From Candidatus Moraniibacteriota bacterium (lineage in GTDB: Bacteria; Patescibacteriota; Minisyncoccia; Moranbacterales; GCA-2747515), in NCBI GenBank assembly GCA_027031945.1, contig JALVPE010000096.1, forward strand, positions 1-14,313: a stretch of DNA of 14,313 nucleotides, in the 5' to 3' direction. Numbering within the stretch: the first letter of the stretch is position 1; each line of letters starts with the position of its first letter. The notes beneath the pieces are model-generated. The model ran no database searches. It was not told the DNA's origin and worked only from the letters and a program-made list of their open reading frames with translations. The translations under genes and the position numbers were made by a program. This document shows positions 1 through 7,201 of this stretch, piece by piece.

Positions 1-144
1 AAATAAAAAAAATAACTTAAAAAAATAATGCAACAAAAACAACAAGAACACGTGAAGAATATTTGCCTCGTTTTCGTATGTTTTCTATTTTTTTATTTTG
101 TAGATTTTTTTCCATAATATTATTATTTTTAATATTTATATATT

Positions 145-963
145 CTAACACATCTCCATAATCTGCGGCATAGGTTTATTTTTATATTTCTTAAAATATT
201 TAATACCACTAGATATATGAACCCACGTTAATTTATTAAAAAGTAATCCCTTTAATCCCCCCTTGGCACTTCCTTTGCCATAAAAATGATACATCGTTAT
301 CTGTGGATTATAACATACAATATATCCATTTTCCCAAAATCGTCTACACCAATCAACATCTTCCATATACATAAAAAATCTAGAATCCATTTTCCCAACT
401 TTTTCCATAGCACTCTTTCGAACAAACATTGCGCTTCCAATTACCCAATCAACTGCATATGGTCTATCACTACGGACATCTTCCATTTCAAAATAAGCTA
501 AATGTTTTTTGGCAAATGCAAAACGTTTAAGGAAGGTACGACGATATAAAATTGTTTGTGGTTGATAAAATCGAAATCGTGTATTTTCATATTTACCATT
601 AAAATTTTTTTGCCTCGGACCTGCTAAGCCAATCTTTGGATTTGCATCCATAAAGGCAATAAACTTCTTTACAGTATCTTTTTCTAAAATTGTATCAAAG
701 TTTATAAAAAATATATATTCTCCTACTGCTTTATCAATGCAAGCATTTACCATTTTTCCAAAACCAACATTATCTTTGTGCGGGATAAAAATAACATCAG
801 AAAAATCCTCCCTCATCATCATCCTTGTATCATCTCCAGTTTCTCCATCTGCCACAATTAACTCATAATCTAAATCCGCACAATATTTTTGTACAGATTT
901 TAGACATAAAGACAACATTTCCGGATTTTTATAACTTTGTACTGCAATTGATACTTTTGGCAT
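145..963 (-). CDS. Glycosyltransferase family 2, rhamnosyltransferase-like
   Basis: A 272-residue GT-A fold transferase that probably adds a sugar to a surface-glycan intermediate on the cytoplasmic face of the membrane. The N-terminus has the family start (PKVSIAVQSYKN), followed by IVADGETGD near residues 36-44, the metal-binding DXD-type INFDT at 87-91, and MEDVDWCRRFWENGY at 200-214, which resembles the acceptor/base region of rhamnosyltransferase-like GT2 enzymes. No membrane segment is evident, and the C-terminus is Lys-rich and probably peripheral. I chose the ATG at 963 because the family motif begins there; an in-frame TTG at 981 and an ATG at 969 are alternatives. No Shine-Dalgarno sequence is visible at any of them. 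It is the last gene of the operon, 42 bp after the LCP gene. Sugar donor and acceptor cannot be told from sequence. Confidence 0.88.
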   Translation of the reverse strand: MPKVSIAVQSYKNPEMLSLCLKSVQKYCADLDYELIVADGETGDDTRMMMREDFSDVIFIPHKDNVGFGKMVNACIDKAVGEYIFFINFDTILEKDTVKKFIAFMDANPKIGLAGPRQKNFNGKYENTRFRFYQPQTILYRRTFLKRFAFAKKHLAYFEMEDVRSDRPYAVDWVIGSAMFVRKSAMEKVGKMDSRFFMYMEDVDWCRRFWENGYIVCYNPQITMYHFYGKGSAKGGLKGLLFNKLTWVHISSGIKYFKKYKNKPMPQIMEMC

Positions 964-1005
964 TAACATTCGAAATAGCAAACTGTCGTAACCGTTTACT
1001 ACAAT

Positions 1006-2226
1006 CTATATAATATTTGCAAATAATTCACGAATTTTATCATAGGTATCTCCCCGTGGCATCAAAATATATCCACGCTCATCACCTTCGTGTGAATAAA
1101 GTAAACCCTCTTCTGAATTATCTAATCCTTTATGAATAACCTCTACGTTATCACCCATTTTTTTGTATAAATCAAAGAATCTTTGCATTTCCCAAAGTTC
1201 CATATCTGTATTTAGATTTCCACTAACTGCATCAAAAAGTTCTTTTACCGTACCAAAATTAGTTAATACACCTTTTGACAATGCTTTTTGCTTCAATTGT
1301 TCTATCACTTCCTGTTGTCTTCTTGCCCTGTCAAAATCGCTACTTGTTACACGAGCACGCACATAACAAAGAGCTTTTTCTCCATCTAAAATCGACACAC
1401 CAGCTGGGACTGTAAACACACCGCCACATTCTTCATTTTTATTATAGCAAAGTGGATATCTAGCGACTATCTTTCCTCTATGATCAATTTTGTTTTGAAA
1501 TTCTCCACTCTTAACTGTAAACACACCTCCATTAGCTCCGTCACAAACTTTTTGTTCATGGAATTGTATTGGTTCAACAAATTTTTCTTTTAAATTCACC
1601 TCCACACCACCTAATGCGTCCACAATTTGTTTAAATCCAGCAAAATTAATTTCAACAGCATAGTGCATTGGTTGACCTGTAATATCTTGCAAAATTTGTT
1701 TCATTGCTTCCATGCCCTGTCCTTTACCCTTCTCTTCACCGTAATGATATACGGTATTAATTTTCATATTCGATGTTGTACCTGGCATCGTAACATACAA
1801 ATCACGGGGAATGGAAACCATTGATACTTTATATGTGTCTTTGCCCTCTGAATTTTTTTGTATTTTTACACTAGCAACCATAATTGTATCTGCTAACGTG
1901 CCACCTCCAGTAACACCTTTGCCACGCATACCCAACAAAACAATGTTTATGCGACCTTCTTCCTCTCCCTTAAGTTTATTTTCCACGAGAGGCAATGACT
2001 TCACTAAACTCTTTAACACTTTGCTATTTGGTGTAAATTTATCAACAGCCTTTGATATGCCAAATACAGCTGTTCCCAACAAAACTACCACTATAGTAAT
2101 AATAGCAATCCATTTTTTCTTCTTATTTTTGTGTGGTTGTGCAATTTCTTTTACACTTGGCTGTGATGCGCCCTCTGTTTTTGTTCTTTTAAATTTCATA
2201 CTAAATAATTTTAGATATATAAACAT
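1006..2226 (-). CDS. LytR-CpsA-Psr (LCP) family cell-wall glycopolymer ligase
   Basis: LCP proteins are membrane-anchored phosphotransferases that move lipid-linked glycopolymers onto peptidoglycan or proteins outside the cell. The 406 residues show a Lys-rich cytoplasmic N-terminus, one membrane segment at about 39-58, and an LCP domain at about 93-313. Recognisable motifs are INIVLLGMRGKG (93-104), LADTIMVASV (111-120), VSIPRDLYV (137-145) and YVRARVTSSDFDRARRQQ (288-305), carrying the Arg/Asp residues that bind the pyrophosphate lipid and metal. Between residues 216 and 278 lies a segment with three Cys (228, 260, 267) and a repeated GGVFTV (233-238 and 268-273). The start at 2226 directly follows the stop of the upstream glycosyltransferase, and an AGGAG lies 11 nt before it inside that gene, suggesting coupled translation. 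An internal ATG at 2199 lacks a ribosome site. The substrate is unknown. Confidence 0.93.
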   Translation of the reverse strand: MFIYLKLFSMKFKRTKTEGASQPSVKEIAQPHKNKKKKWIAIITIVVVLLGTAVFGISKAVDKFTPNSKVLKSLVKSLPLVENKLKGEEEGRINIVLLGMRGKGVTGGGTLADTIMVASVKIQKNSEGKDTYKVSMVSIPRDLYVTMPGTTSNMKINTVYHYGEEKGKGQGMEAMKQILQDITGQPMHYAVEINFAGFKQIVDALGGVEVNLKEKFVEPIQFHEQKVCDGANGGVFTVKSGEFQNKIDHRGKIVARYPLCYNKNEECGGVFTVPAGVSILDGEKALCYVRARVTSSDFDRARRQQEVIEQLKQKALSKGVLTNFGTVKELFDAVSGNLNTDMELWEMQRFFDLYKKMGDNVEVIHKGLDNSEEGLLYSHEGDERGYILMPRGDTYDKIRELFANII

Positions 2227-3360
2227 TTACGATATATCTCCTTGATAAAGTTTTTGCAATTTTTTTGCAGAATTAAACCATGAAAATATTACTTTTTGTT
2301 TTTTGCTCTTTAATAAAATATACTCTCTTATTTTAGCATTAACTAAAACATCATACAATACTTTTTTACATTGGTCAATATTATCTACATCACAATACAA
2401 AACAGCATCTCCTCCAACTTCTCTATGTGGAGCTATATTACTTGCTACAACTGGCACATTCGCTTCAAATGCTTCCAGGATAGGAACTCCAAAACCTTCA
2501 TAAAGTGATGGGAAAACAAAAAGTTCAGCTCCCTCAAATACAGCTAATTTATCTTTTTCATCCACATATCCAGTAAATATTATTTTATCTTTAATATGTT
2601 GATATTGCTCTATTACATTTGAAATATTGTTGTCAAAATTATGTGCCTGCTTACCTACAAGTACCAGATTAATATCTGGCAATTTATCTGCTATACCTGC
2701 AAAAGCTTTTATCAAAAATGGAATATTTTTGCGAGGTTGCATTGTGCCCAGTGCCAAAATATATTTTTGTGGTAAATTATACTTTATTCGCACATCTTCA
2801 TCTATTTTGTCATGTTTATAATCTTCACTTACTGCATTATAAATTACCACAACTTTTTGCGGTTCAACTTTGTAATACTTAACAATTTCATCTTTTGTAA
2901 ACTGAGATACCGCAATAACTTTATATGACTTTTTTATTGCTCTAGGAATAAGAGTATTTAAAAAAAAAGAATCCCATCTTGAAATAAATTCTGGATGCGC
3001 TTTAAATGAAACATCATGAATATGTGTGATAATTTTTGTCATTTTTGGCATAAAAAATGGAATAATATACTGTGTATGATAAATATCAATTTCCTTTTGT
3101 CTGCAATATCTTGGCACACCCCAAATATTCCATAAAAATTTATTACCACTGCCCAACTGCACAATTTTAAAATTATTTTTTGCTAAAATTCCCAATCCAC
3201 TTTTTATCTCTCTAACAATCTTATCACTTCTATCATCAATCAATAAGTAATATTCATTCTTTGTGTCAATAATTGCTAAATTTTTTACCAAACCAAAAAA
3301 CACTACCTCATCACCAGTACGACCTTTACCAATATTTCTAATATCAATTGCTATTTTCAT
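2227..3360 (-). CDS. Glycosyltransferase family 4 (GT-B fold)
   Basis: A 377-residue retaining glycosyltransferase that uses a nucleotide sugar to extend a surface-glycan precursor in the cytoplasm. The N-terminal acceptor domain begins MKIAIDIRNIGKGRTG and contains HDVSF (115-119) and VIAVSQFTK (148-156). The C-terminal donor domain has LALGTMQPRKN (202-212), VLVGK (233-237), IFTGYV (261-266) and the E-x7-E motif in EGFGVPILE (288-296), followed by EVGGDAVLY (314-322). Length is normal and the protein looks intact. It starts at an ATG 23 bp after the stop of the 159-residue membrane protein and is followed with no gap by the LCP gene. It resembles the second family 4 enzyme at 10314-11474 in layout, though they are clearly different proteins. 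The specific sugar cannot be assigned. Confidence 0.92.
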   Translation of the reverse strand: MKIAIDIRNIGKGRTGDEVVFFGLVKNLAIIDTKNEYYLLIDDRSDKIVREIKSGLGILAKNNFKIVQLGSGNKFLWNIWGVPRYCRQKEIDIYHTQYIIPFFMPKMTKIITHIHDVSFKAHPEFISRWDSFFLNTLIPRAIKKSYKVIAVSQFTKDEIVKYYKVEPQKVVVIYNAVSEDYKHDKIDEDVRIKYNLPQKYILALGTMQPRKNIPFLIKAFAGIADKLPDINLVLVGKQAHNFDNNISNVIEQYQHIKDKIIFTGYVDEKDKLAVFEGAELFVFPSLYEGFGVPILEAFEANVPVVASNIAPHREVGGDAVLYCDVDNIDQCKKVLYDVLVNAKIREYILLKSKKQKVIFSWFNSAKKLQKLYQGDIS

Positions 3361-3383
3361 GAATATAAAAAGTAAATTTTAAA

Positions 3384-3863
3384 TTATATATCCATCATAA
3401 CAAGACAGCCACCAAATATAAGAAGGGGCATTAAAACAATACCAAAAAGATAACCAAGCAATACGGACCAATGCTTCAAGTATATAACAAGAGCAATTAC
3501 CAATATCACACTAAAACCAATTGTCCATGATATCTTCAACATATTACTAGCATCATCAACAAAATAAATCAAACTATCACTATTGATAATATATGATATT
3601 ATAACGTCAGCAATTAAAGCGATAAAAACTCCCCATGAGAAACCAAAAAAAATAGACACTGGATTTGTAAATTTAGACATGCGTGGTGCAACAGGAGCAT
3701 TGGAAGATTTTTTGTTTGTGTCATATACGTAATCGATTGCGGAAGAAATCTCTTCATCACCATATCCTACATTTTTTAATTGTGAAACAAGAGCTTCTTG
3801 CGCATATTGATTTTTGTTCTGCTCTAAATATTTTATAATATCTTGTTGTAGTTTATCATTCAT
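3384..3863 (-). CDS. Small membrane protein with N-terminal helical domain, paralogue B
   Basis: I do not recognise a named family. The 159 residues have a charged N-terminal helical module (about 1-48, with KYLEQNK, QLKNVGY, DEEISSAIDYVY), a short Ser/Pro-rich linker (52-62), and three hydrophobic segments at about 69-93, 112-128 and 133-155. The last carries GIVLMPLLIFGGC. The same architecture, with clear residue identity in the first 47 positions and in the last membrane segment, recurs at 6682-7185, so the two are paralogues. The N-terminal module looks like a small three-helix unit of UBA-like size; that comparison is only a guess. The gene starts 3 bp after the Lgt-like stop and has no Shine-Dalgarno sequence, so it is probably translated by coupling. 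Its location suggests a partner or scaffold for the lipid-related enzymes. Confidence 0.8.
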   Translation of the reverse strand: MNDKLQQDIIKYLEQNKNQYAQEALVSQLKNVGYGDEEISSAIDYVYDTNKKSSNAPVAPRMSKFTNPVSIFFGFSWGVFIALIADVIISYIINSDSLIYFVDDASNMLKISWTIGFSVILVIALVIYLKHWSVLLGYLFGIVLMPLLIFGGCLVMMDI

Positions 3864-3866
3864 AGA

Positions 3867-4199
3867 CTATATATCATTTAAAAATAATTTTTTCACAAAA
3901 ACAAAATATAAAACTATAAACAACGAAAGCCATTGAAACATAGTTAGATGCAAAAAAATTCGTGGCTCCACTCGTATAAATTCTATCATAAACCTATATG
4001 AAAAGTAAGTAATCATAAAAACATCAAATAATATTCCAGCTTTTGGATTATTTTTTATACGAATATGCACATATATAAACATTATTAAAAGAAAAATAAT
4101 CTCATAAATCTGTGTCGGATGACGTAATACACCATCTCCAAAATCAACGCCCCAGGGTAATTTTGTTTGTACACCATAACAACAGCCCTCAAAAAACAA
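3867..4199 (-). CDS. Lgt-family protein, C-terminal part after a frameshift
   Basis: This reading frame carries the second half of the Lgt-like protein whose first half is at 4085-4642. The peptide contains FFEGCCYG, PWGVDFGDGVLRHPTQIYE and YRFMIEFIRVEP. HPTQIYE is a hallmark of the prolipoprotein diacylglyceryl transferase family, and the R..(3)E in YRFMIEF matches the essential Arg239/Glu243 region of E. coli Lgt. Three further membrane segments are visible. The nominal TTG start is almost certainly not a real initiation site, because FFEGCCYG continues GRIGC of the upstream frame. Joining the two frames at the A-run at 4191-4196 gives one protein of about 258 residues, the usual length for Lgt. 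It is either a sequencing or assembly error, a pseudogene, or a product made by -1 frameshifting. Confidence 0.8.
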   Translation of the reverse strand: MFFEGCCYGVQTKLPWGVDFGDGVLRHPTQIYEIIFLLIMFIYVHIRIKNNPKAGILFDVFMITYFSYRFMIEFIRVEPRIFLHLTMFQWLSLFIVLYFVFVKKLFLNDI

Positions 4200-4642
4200 C
4201 CAATGCGACCAATAGCAATACCAATTATTACACCTGGAACAATGACATTGCCTAAACGAACATCAATATTCATTTTTTTCTTAATAAACCATACGGCAAG
4301 TGTGCCACCTATTAAACCACCCACAATGGTTCTACCAGACAAAATCATACTAATATCTGGTAAATTAGAAATAATTTGTGGTGCATAGAAAATCCAAATA
4401 GGAATTTTTGCACCTAAAATACCACCAACAATTCCTGCTGAAATTAATTCAAAAATATATTCATTCTTTTTAGCTTCTTTATCTTTATTTGAATACAGAT
4501 ATATTACCAATATACCGACAATCAGACCCAATAAAACAAAAAATGGATATGATTGAACATGTATATTACCAATATCAAATAAAATCGGCCTAACGCCCCA
4601 ATCAATAGCATGTTTATGTACATAAGTATGTGTATCAAGCAT
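4085..4642 (-). CDS. Lgt-family diacylglyceryl transferase-like protein, N-terminal part (frameshifted)
   Basis: Canonical Lgt transfers diacylglycerol from phosphatidylglycerol to the lipobox cysteine of prolipoproteins in the cytoplasmic membrane. Here residues 1-150 are real protein and those after 150 are out-of-frame translation. Visible features are VQSYPFFVLLGLIVG (29-43), several membrane segments, GRTIVGGLIGG (103-113) and GRIGCF (145-150). The position of the essential His103 of E. coli Lgt (HGGLIG) is Val here, and Asn146 of GRxGNF is Cys, so this belongs to a divergent Lgt-like subfamily with GRIGCF..GCCYG and its acceptor may not be a lipoprotein. The gene starts 6 bp after the methyltransferase stop. 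The break falls in T TTT TTG (4190-4196 read on the minus strand), in the correct phase for a -1 shift. Confidence 0.82.
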   Translation of the reverse strand: MLDTHTYVHKHAIDWGVRPILFDIGNIHVQSYPFFVLLGLIVGILVIYLYSNKDKEAKKNEYIFELISAGIVGGILGAKIPIWIFYAPQIISNLPDISMILSGRTIVGGLIGGTLAVWFIKKKMNIDVRLGNVIVPGVIIGIAIGRIGCFLRAVVMVYKQNYPGALILEMVYYVIRHRFMRLFFF

Positions 4643-4648
4643 ATATTT

Positions 4649-5248
4649 TTACTTTAAAATTTTTATAAAAAACATTCCAACTTTTTTACGATATCGCTCA
4701 TATTCACCAAACTGCTCAACTAATAATTTTTCTTCCTGTTTTGCACGGTAATACATAAATGGCACAAATATCATACTAGTAGCAACAAACACGGCCCAAT
4801 TTGCATAAATAATACTGGAAGCATAAAACATCCATATAAGAGATGCATATAAAGGATGTCTTACAATGCTATAAGGACCAGTTGTTACTAGATTATGATC
4901 TTTATAAATTTTTATCTGATTTGCCCAATTACTTCCAAGATAATATCTACCCCAAATGTTAAACCATGTACCACCAATCATAACAACAAGCCCAAATAAC
5001 ACCATCCAAAACGTAGTACTTTCAAATGAGCCTATATTAAAACGCAACAGAATATATACAAAAACAAAAAACATGGTCATTGTTCCAGTTTCAACAACGC
5101 TATTTTTTTGTCTTTTTGGTTTATGTTCTATACTCTTATCATCCAAAAAATTAAATAGTACTGCAAGAAAAATCGCAAATATGCATAAACCTACAATCAA
5201 ATTTACGATAAACATAATATTTATTTCCATGAATGAAAAGATATTCAT
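4649..5248 (-). CDS. Isoprenylcysteine/phospholipid methyltransferase-like membrane protein
   Basis: A 199-residue integral membrane methyltransferase of the ICMT/PEMT superfamily, which methylates lipidic or prenylated substrates with SAM at the membrane. Hydrophobic segments lie at about 8-33, 57-73, 79-100 and a hairpin at 133-167. The SAM-binding signature is at the C-terminal side: NLVTTGPYSIVRHPLY (119-134), the paired EE at 172-173, and FGEYERYRKKVG (180-191). All expected motif residues are present and the length is normal. The ATG overlaps the radical SAM stop as ATGA (5245-5248), so translation is coupled and this start is well supported. Bacteria generally lack prenylated CaaX proteins, so the substrate is more likely a lipid or small molecule. 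Its placement between a Tes-like enzyme and an Lgt-like protein supports a lipid role by inference. Confidence 0.85.
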   Translation of the reverse strand: MNIFSFMEINIMFIVNLIVGLCIFAIFLAVLFNFLDDKSIEHKPKRQKNSVVETGTMTMFFVFVYILLRFNIGSFESTTFWMVLFGLVVMIGGTWFNIWGRYYLGSNWANQIKIYKDHNLVTTGPYSIVRHPLYASLIWMFYASSIIYANWAVFVATSMIFVPFMYYRAKQEEKLLVEQFGEYERYRKKVGMFFIKILK

Positions 5249-6636
5249 AATTTATATTTGTTACGATAAAACATATTATATGTTGAAAATGGCATCTTTT
5301 TGAGATCTGGTGTAATAATATGCACACAGTCTTTTTTGACTGATTTTATGTCAAAATTATATACATCAACAAAAGATGTTATTGTGATACGAAAAAAATT
5401 TTCATTAACATACTTAACCTTCTGCTCTTTTGATTTTAGAAGAATCTTTGGATCAATAATCGTAGACATTTCCTTCATCGATTTTATACATCCTCCAGAA
5501 CCGTTGCACTTAAAAACGGGCTTAATCATATCCTTGGCAACTTCTTCCATTGTAAAAGAAAGTGTATTTTTAATTGCCGGCAAATATGTTTCAATCTCGA
5601 CATCTCTCATTACCGAACGCCAATTATTTTCTTTTATTTTTTTTAGGTACGTAATAGCCACTCGATCTACATCACAAGGTAGTGGTATAAAATCGTCTCG
5701 CTCAATCATTCCACCAGTCTGAGATTCTATGTTATTCAAAACACCTGTCAAAGTCATGCGATTGAGAGTTTTTTGTCTTGGCACACGTCCAAAAAATGCC
5801 ACTGGTTGAAAATTAATACCCCTGACCATTTTTTGTTCAAAACCGAATCGCACAATATCTCCAATTTCATCATCATTTATACCCTGTTCAATAACGGATA
5901 CCAATGTAATGGGAATATTATATTTTGTAAGATTCTCAATTGCTTTTTGTTTTTCCTCCGTCAGATCTTTGCCTCGAATTTTTTTCATTGTCTCTGGTGT
6001 AAATCCATCAAATTGCAAATAAATCTCAAATCCTTTTGGAAAAATCTTTGCAATATTTTTTACAAACTCCTCATCCTCCGAAATCCTAATGCCATTTGTA
6101 TTTAACATCACATATTTAAATTTTTTATCTGCTGCCAATTGCAATATTTCCACAATTTTTGGGTGTGTTGTTGGCTCACCTCCTGTAATTTGCAAAATTT
6201 CAGCATTACCATATTCCGAATCAATATAAAAATCCATCATTTCTTCTATTTTATCCATCTCCAAAAACCCACCTTCTCCCGAGTGAGCATAACAAAGCGG
6301 ACATCCTAAATCACATTTATTTGTAATTTCAATCAAGCCTATGCAGGTGTGCTGTTCATGATCTGGACAAAGCCCACAATCAAAAGGGCAACCATTTTTT
6401 ATCTTGGTTTGCGTTTTACACTTCGTTCCTGGTTTATCATATTTTTTTCGTGCCAGATAATACTCACTGTCTTCTTCTAATAATTCCTCTTGCTTACCAT
6501 GAGTTGGACATTGTTTTACCACAAAAATTCGTTCATCTTTCAAAATAATTTTTGCACCCACTCGTTCGTTACATGCGCCACATATACTAGTAGTCGGTTC
6601 CAAAAATAAGTAGTCCTTTTGTAATTGTTTTTTCAT
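5245..6636 (-). CDS. Radical SAM enzyme of the tetraether lipid synthase (Tes/MJ0619) type
   Basis: A 463-residue multi-cluster radical SAM protein. Residues 13-50 form a Cys-rich N-terminal unit (C19, C22, and CPTHG at 43-47). GCPFDCGLCPDHEQHTC (82-98) supplies a second cysteine set, and CDLGCPLC (108-115) is the CxxxCxxC that binds the SAM [4Fe-4S] cluster, with ITGGEP at 150-155. Later cysteines are in PLPCD (321), CNGSGGC (377-383) and DCVH (437). This order matches the Tes/MJ0619 family; archaeal Tes joins two isoprenoid chains by C-C bonds to make membrane-spanning lipids, and related enzymes may act on other substrates. The C-terminal block ends PFSTYN, where I recall PFC-YN in relatives. 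The ATG at 6636 fits the domain; an in-frame TTG at 6669 adds 11 residues. No Shine-Dalgarno sequence is seen. Family assignment is firm, substrate is not. Confidence 0.88.
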   Translation of the reverse strand: MKKQLQKDYLFLEPTTSICGACNERVGAKIILKDERIFVVKQCPTHGKQEELLEEDSEYYLARKKYDKPGTKCKTQTKIKNGCPFDCGLCPDHEQHTCIGLIEITNKCDLGCPLCYAHSGEGGFLEMDKIEEMMDFYIDSEYGNAEILQITGGEPTTHPKIVEILQLAADKKFKYVMLNTNGIRISEDEEFVKNIAKIFPKGFEIYLQFDGFTPETMKKIRGKDLTEEKQKAIENLTKYNIPITLVSVIEQGINDDEIGDIVRFGFEQKMVRGINFQPVAFFGRVPRQKTLNRMTLTGVLNNIESQTGGMIERDDFIPLPCDVDRVAITYLKKIKENNWRSVMRDVEIETYLPAIKNTLSFTMEEVAKDMIKPVFKCNGSGGCIKSMKEMSTIIDPKILLKSKEQKVKYVNENFFRITITSFVDVYNFDIKSVKKDCVHIITPDLKKMPFSTYNMFYRNKYKL

Positions 6637-6681
6637 GTTTATTAAATTTATAAATACAAAATCGTTCAAAAATAATTAATT

Positions 6682-7185
6682 CTATCCCGCAAACCTAAAT
6701 CCATGTAAACCCATAACAGCAATACAACTACCAAATAATAAACCAAAAAATAATAATGGTATCATAATCATTCCAATAACAATACCTATTACAATAAAAC
6801 CTTTTTTCTTTTTAATTAAATACCAAATACCTAACACAACGATTATCCCTTTAACAATATTTGTAATGCTATATATTAACCTATAATCAACAAACGTCAG
6901 TATAGCAAGTAAAAAAATATTTATAGATAATAAGAATATACTTATACCTATACCAATAAAAATATCTATTCTCTTTTGTCTCTTACTAATAGCTTCATCA
7001 TCTGTTGTAGGAGCACTAGGTACCTGATTATTTTCTTCTTGTACATATACAGTATTAACACTTGCTTCGATCTCTTCACTGGAATAACCAGATTTTTTCA
7101 ATTGAGCTATTAATGATTCTTTTGTATATTGTTCTTTATTTTGTTCCAAATATTCAACAACATCTTGATTTATTTTTGTATCCAT
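6682..7185 (-). CDS. Small membrane protein with N-terminal helical domain, paralogue A
   Basis: No named family is recognised. The 167 residues have a helical N-terminal module (about 1-47, with EYLEQNKEQY, QLKKSGY, SEEIEASVNTVY), a polar linker (50-68) and hydrophobic segments at about 74-97, 107-124 and 129-158. The last has GMIMIPLLFFGLL followed by GSC. It is a paralogue of the 159-residue protein at 3384-3863: the modules align without gaps over positions 7-47, and the terminal membrane segments share MPLL/IPLL then a Gly-x-Cys-like end. It lies 16 bp after the Nudix gene and 45 bp before the radical SAM ATG. Together the paralogues bracket the radical SAM, methyltransferase and Lgt-like genes, which suggests a shared complex or chaperone-like role. 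That role is inference only. Confidence 0.8.
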   Translation of the reverse strand: MDTKINQDVVEYLEQNKEQYTKESLIAQLKKSGYSSEEIEASVNTVYVQEENNQVPSAPTTDDEAISKRQKRIDIFIGIGISIFLLSINIFLLAILTFVDYRLIYSITNIVKGIIVVLGIWYLIKKKKGFIVIGIVIGMIMIPLLFFGLLFGSCIAVMGLHGFRFAG

Positions 7186-7201
7186 ATGTTTTATTGAATT
7201 A

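Noticed and set aside
1..144. Possible operon terminator after the GT2 gene
   Set aside because: Only weak AT-only pairing (AATATTA/TAATATT) is present, with no GC-bearing stem, so I do not call a terminator; nothing else is visible there.
1811..2245. 144-codon plus-strand open frame
   Set aside because: Antisense shadow of the LCP gene's N-terminal region, with no ribosome site or family motif.
5300..5722. 140-codon plus-strand open frame
   Set aside because: Antisense to the C-terminal part of the radical SAM gene; no motif or start signal.
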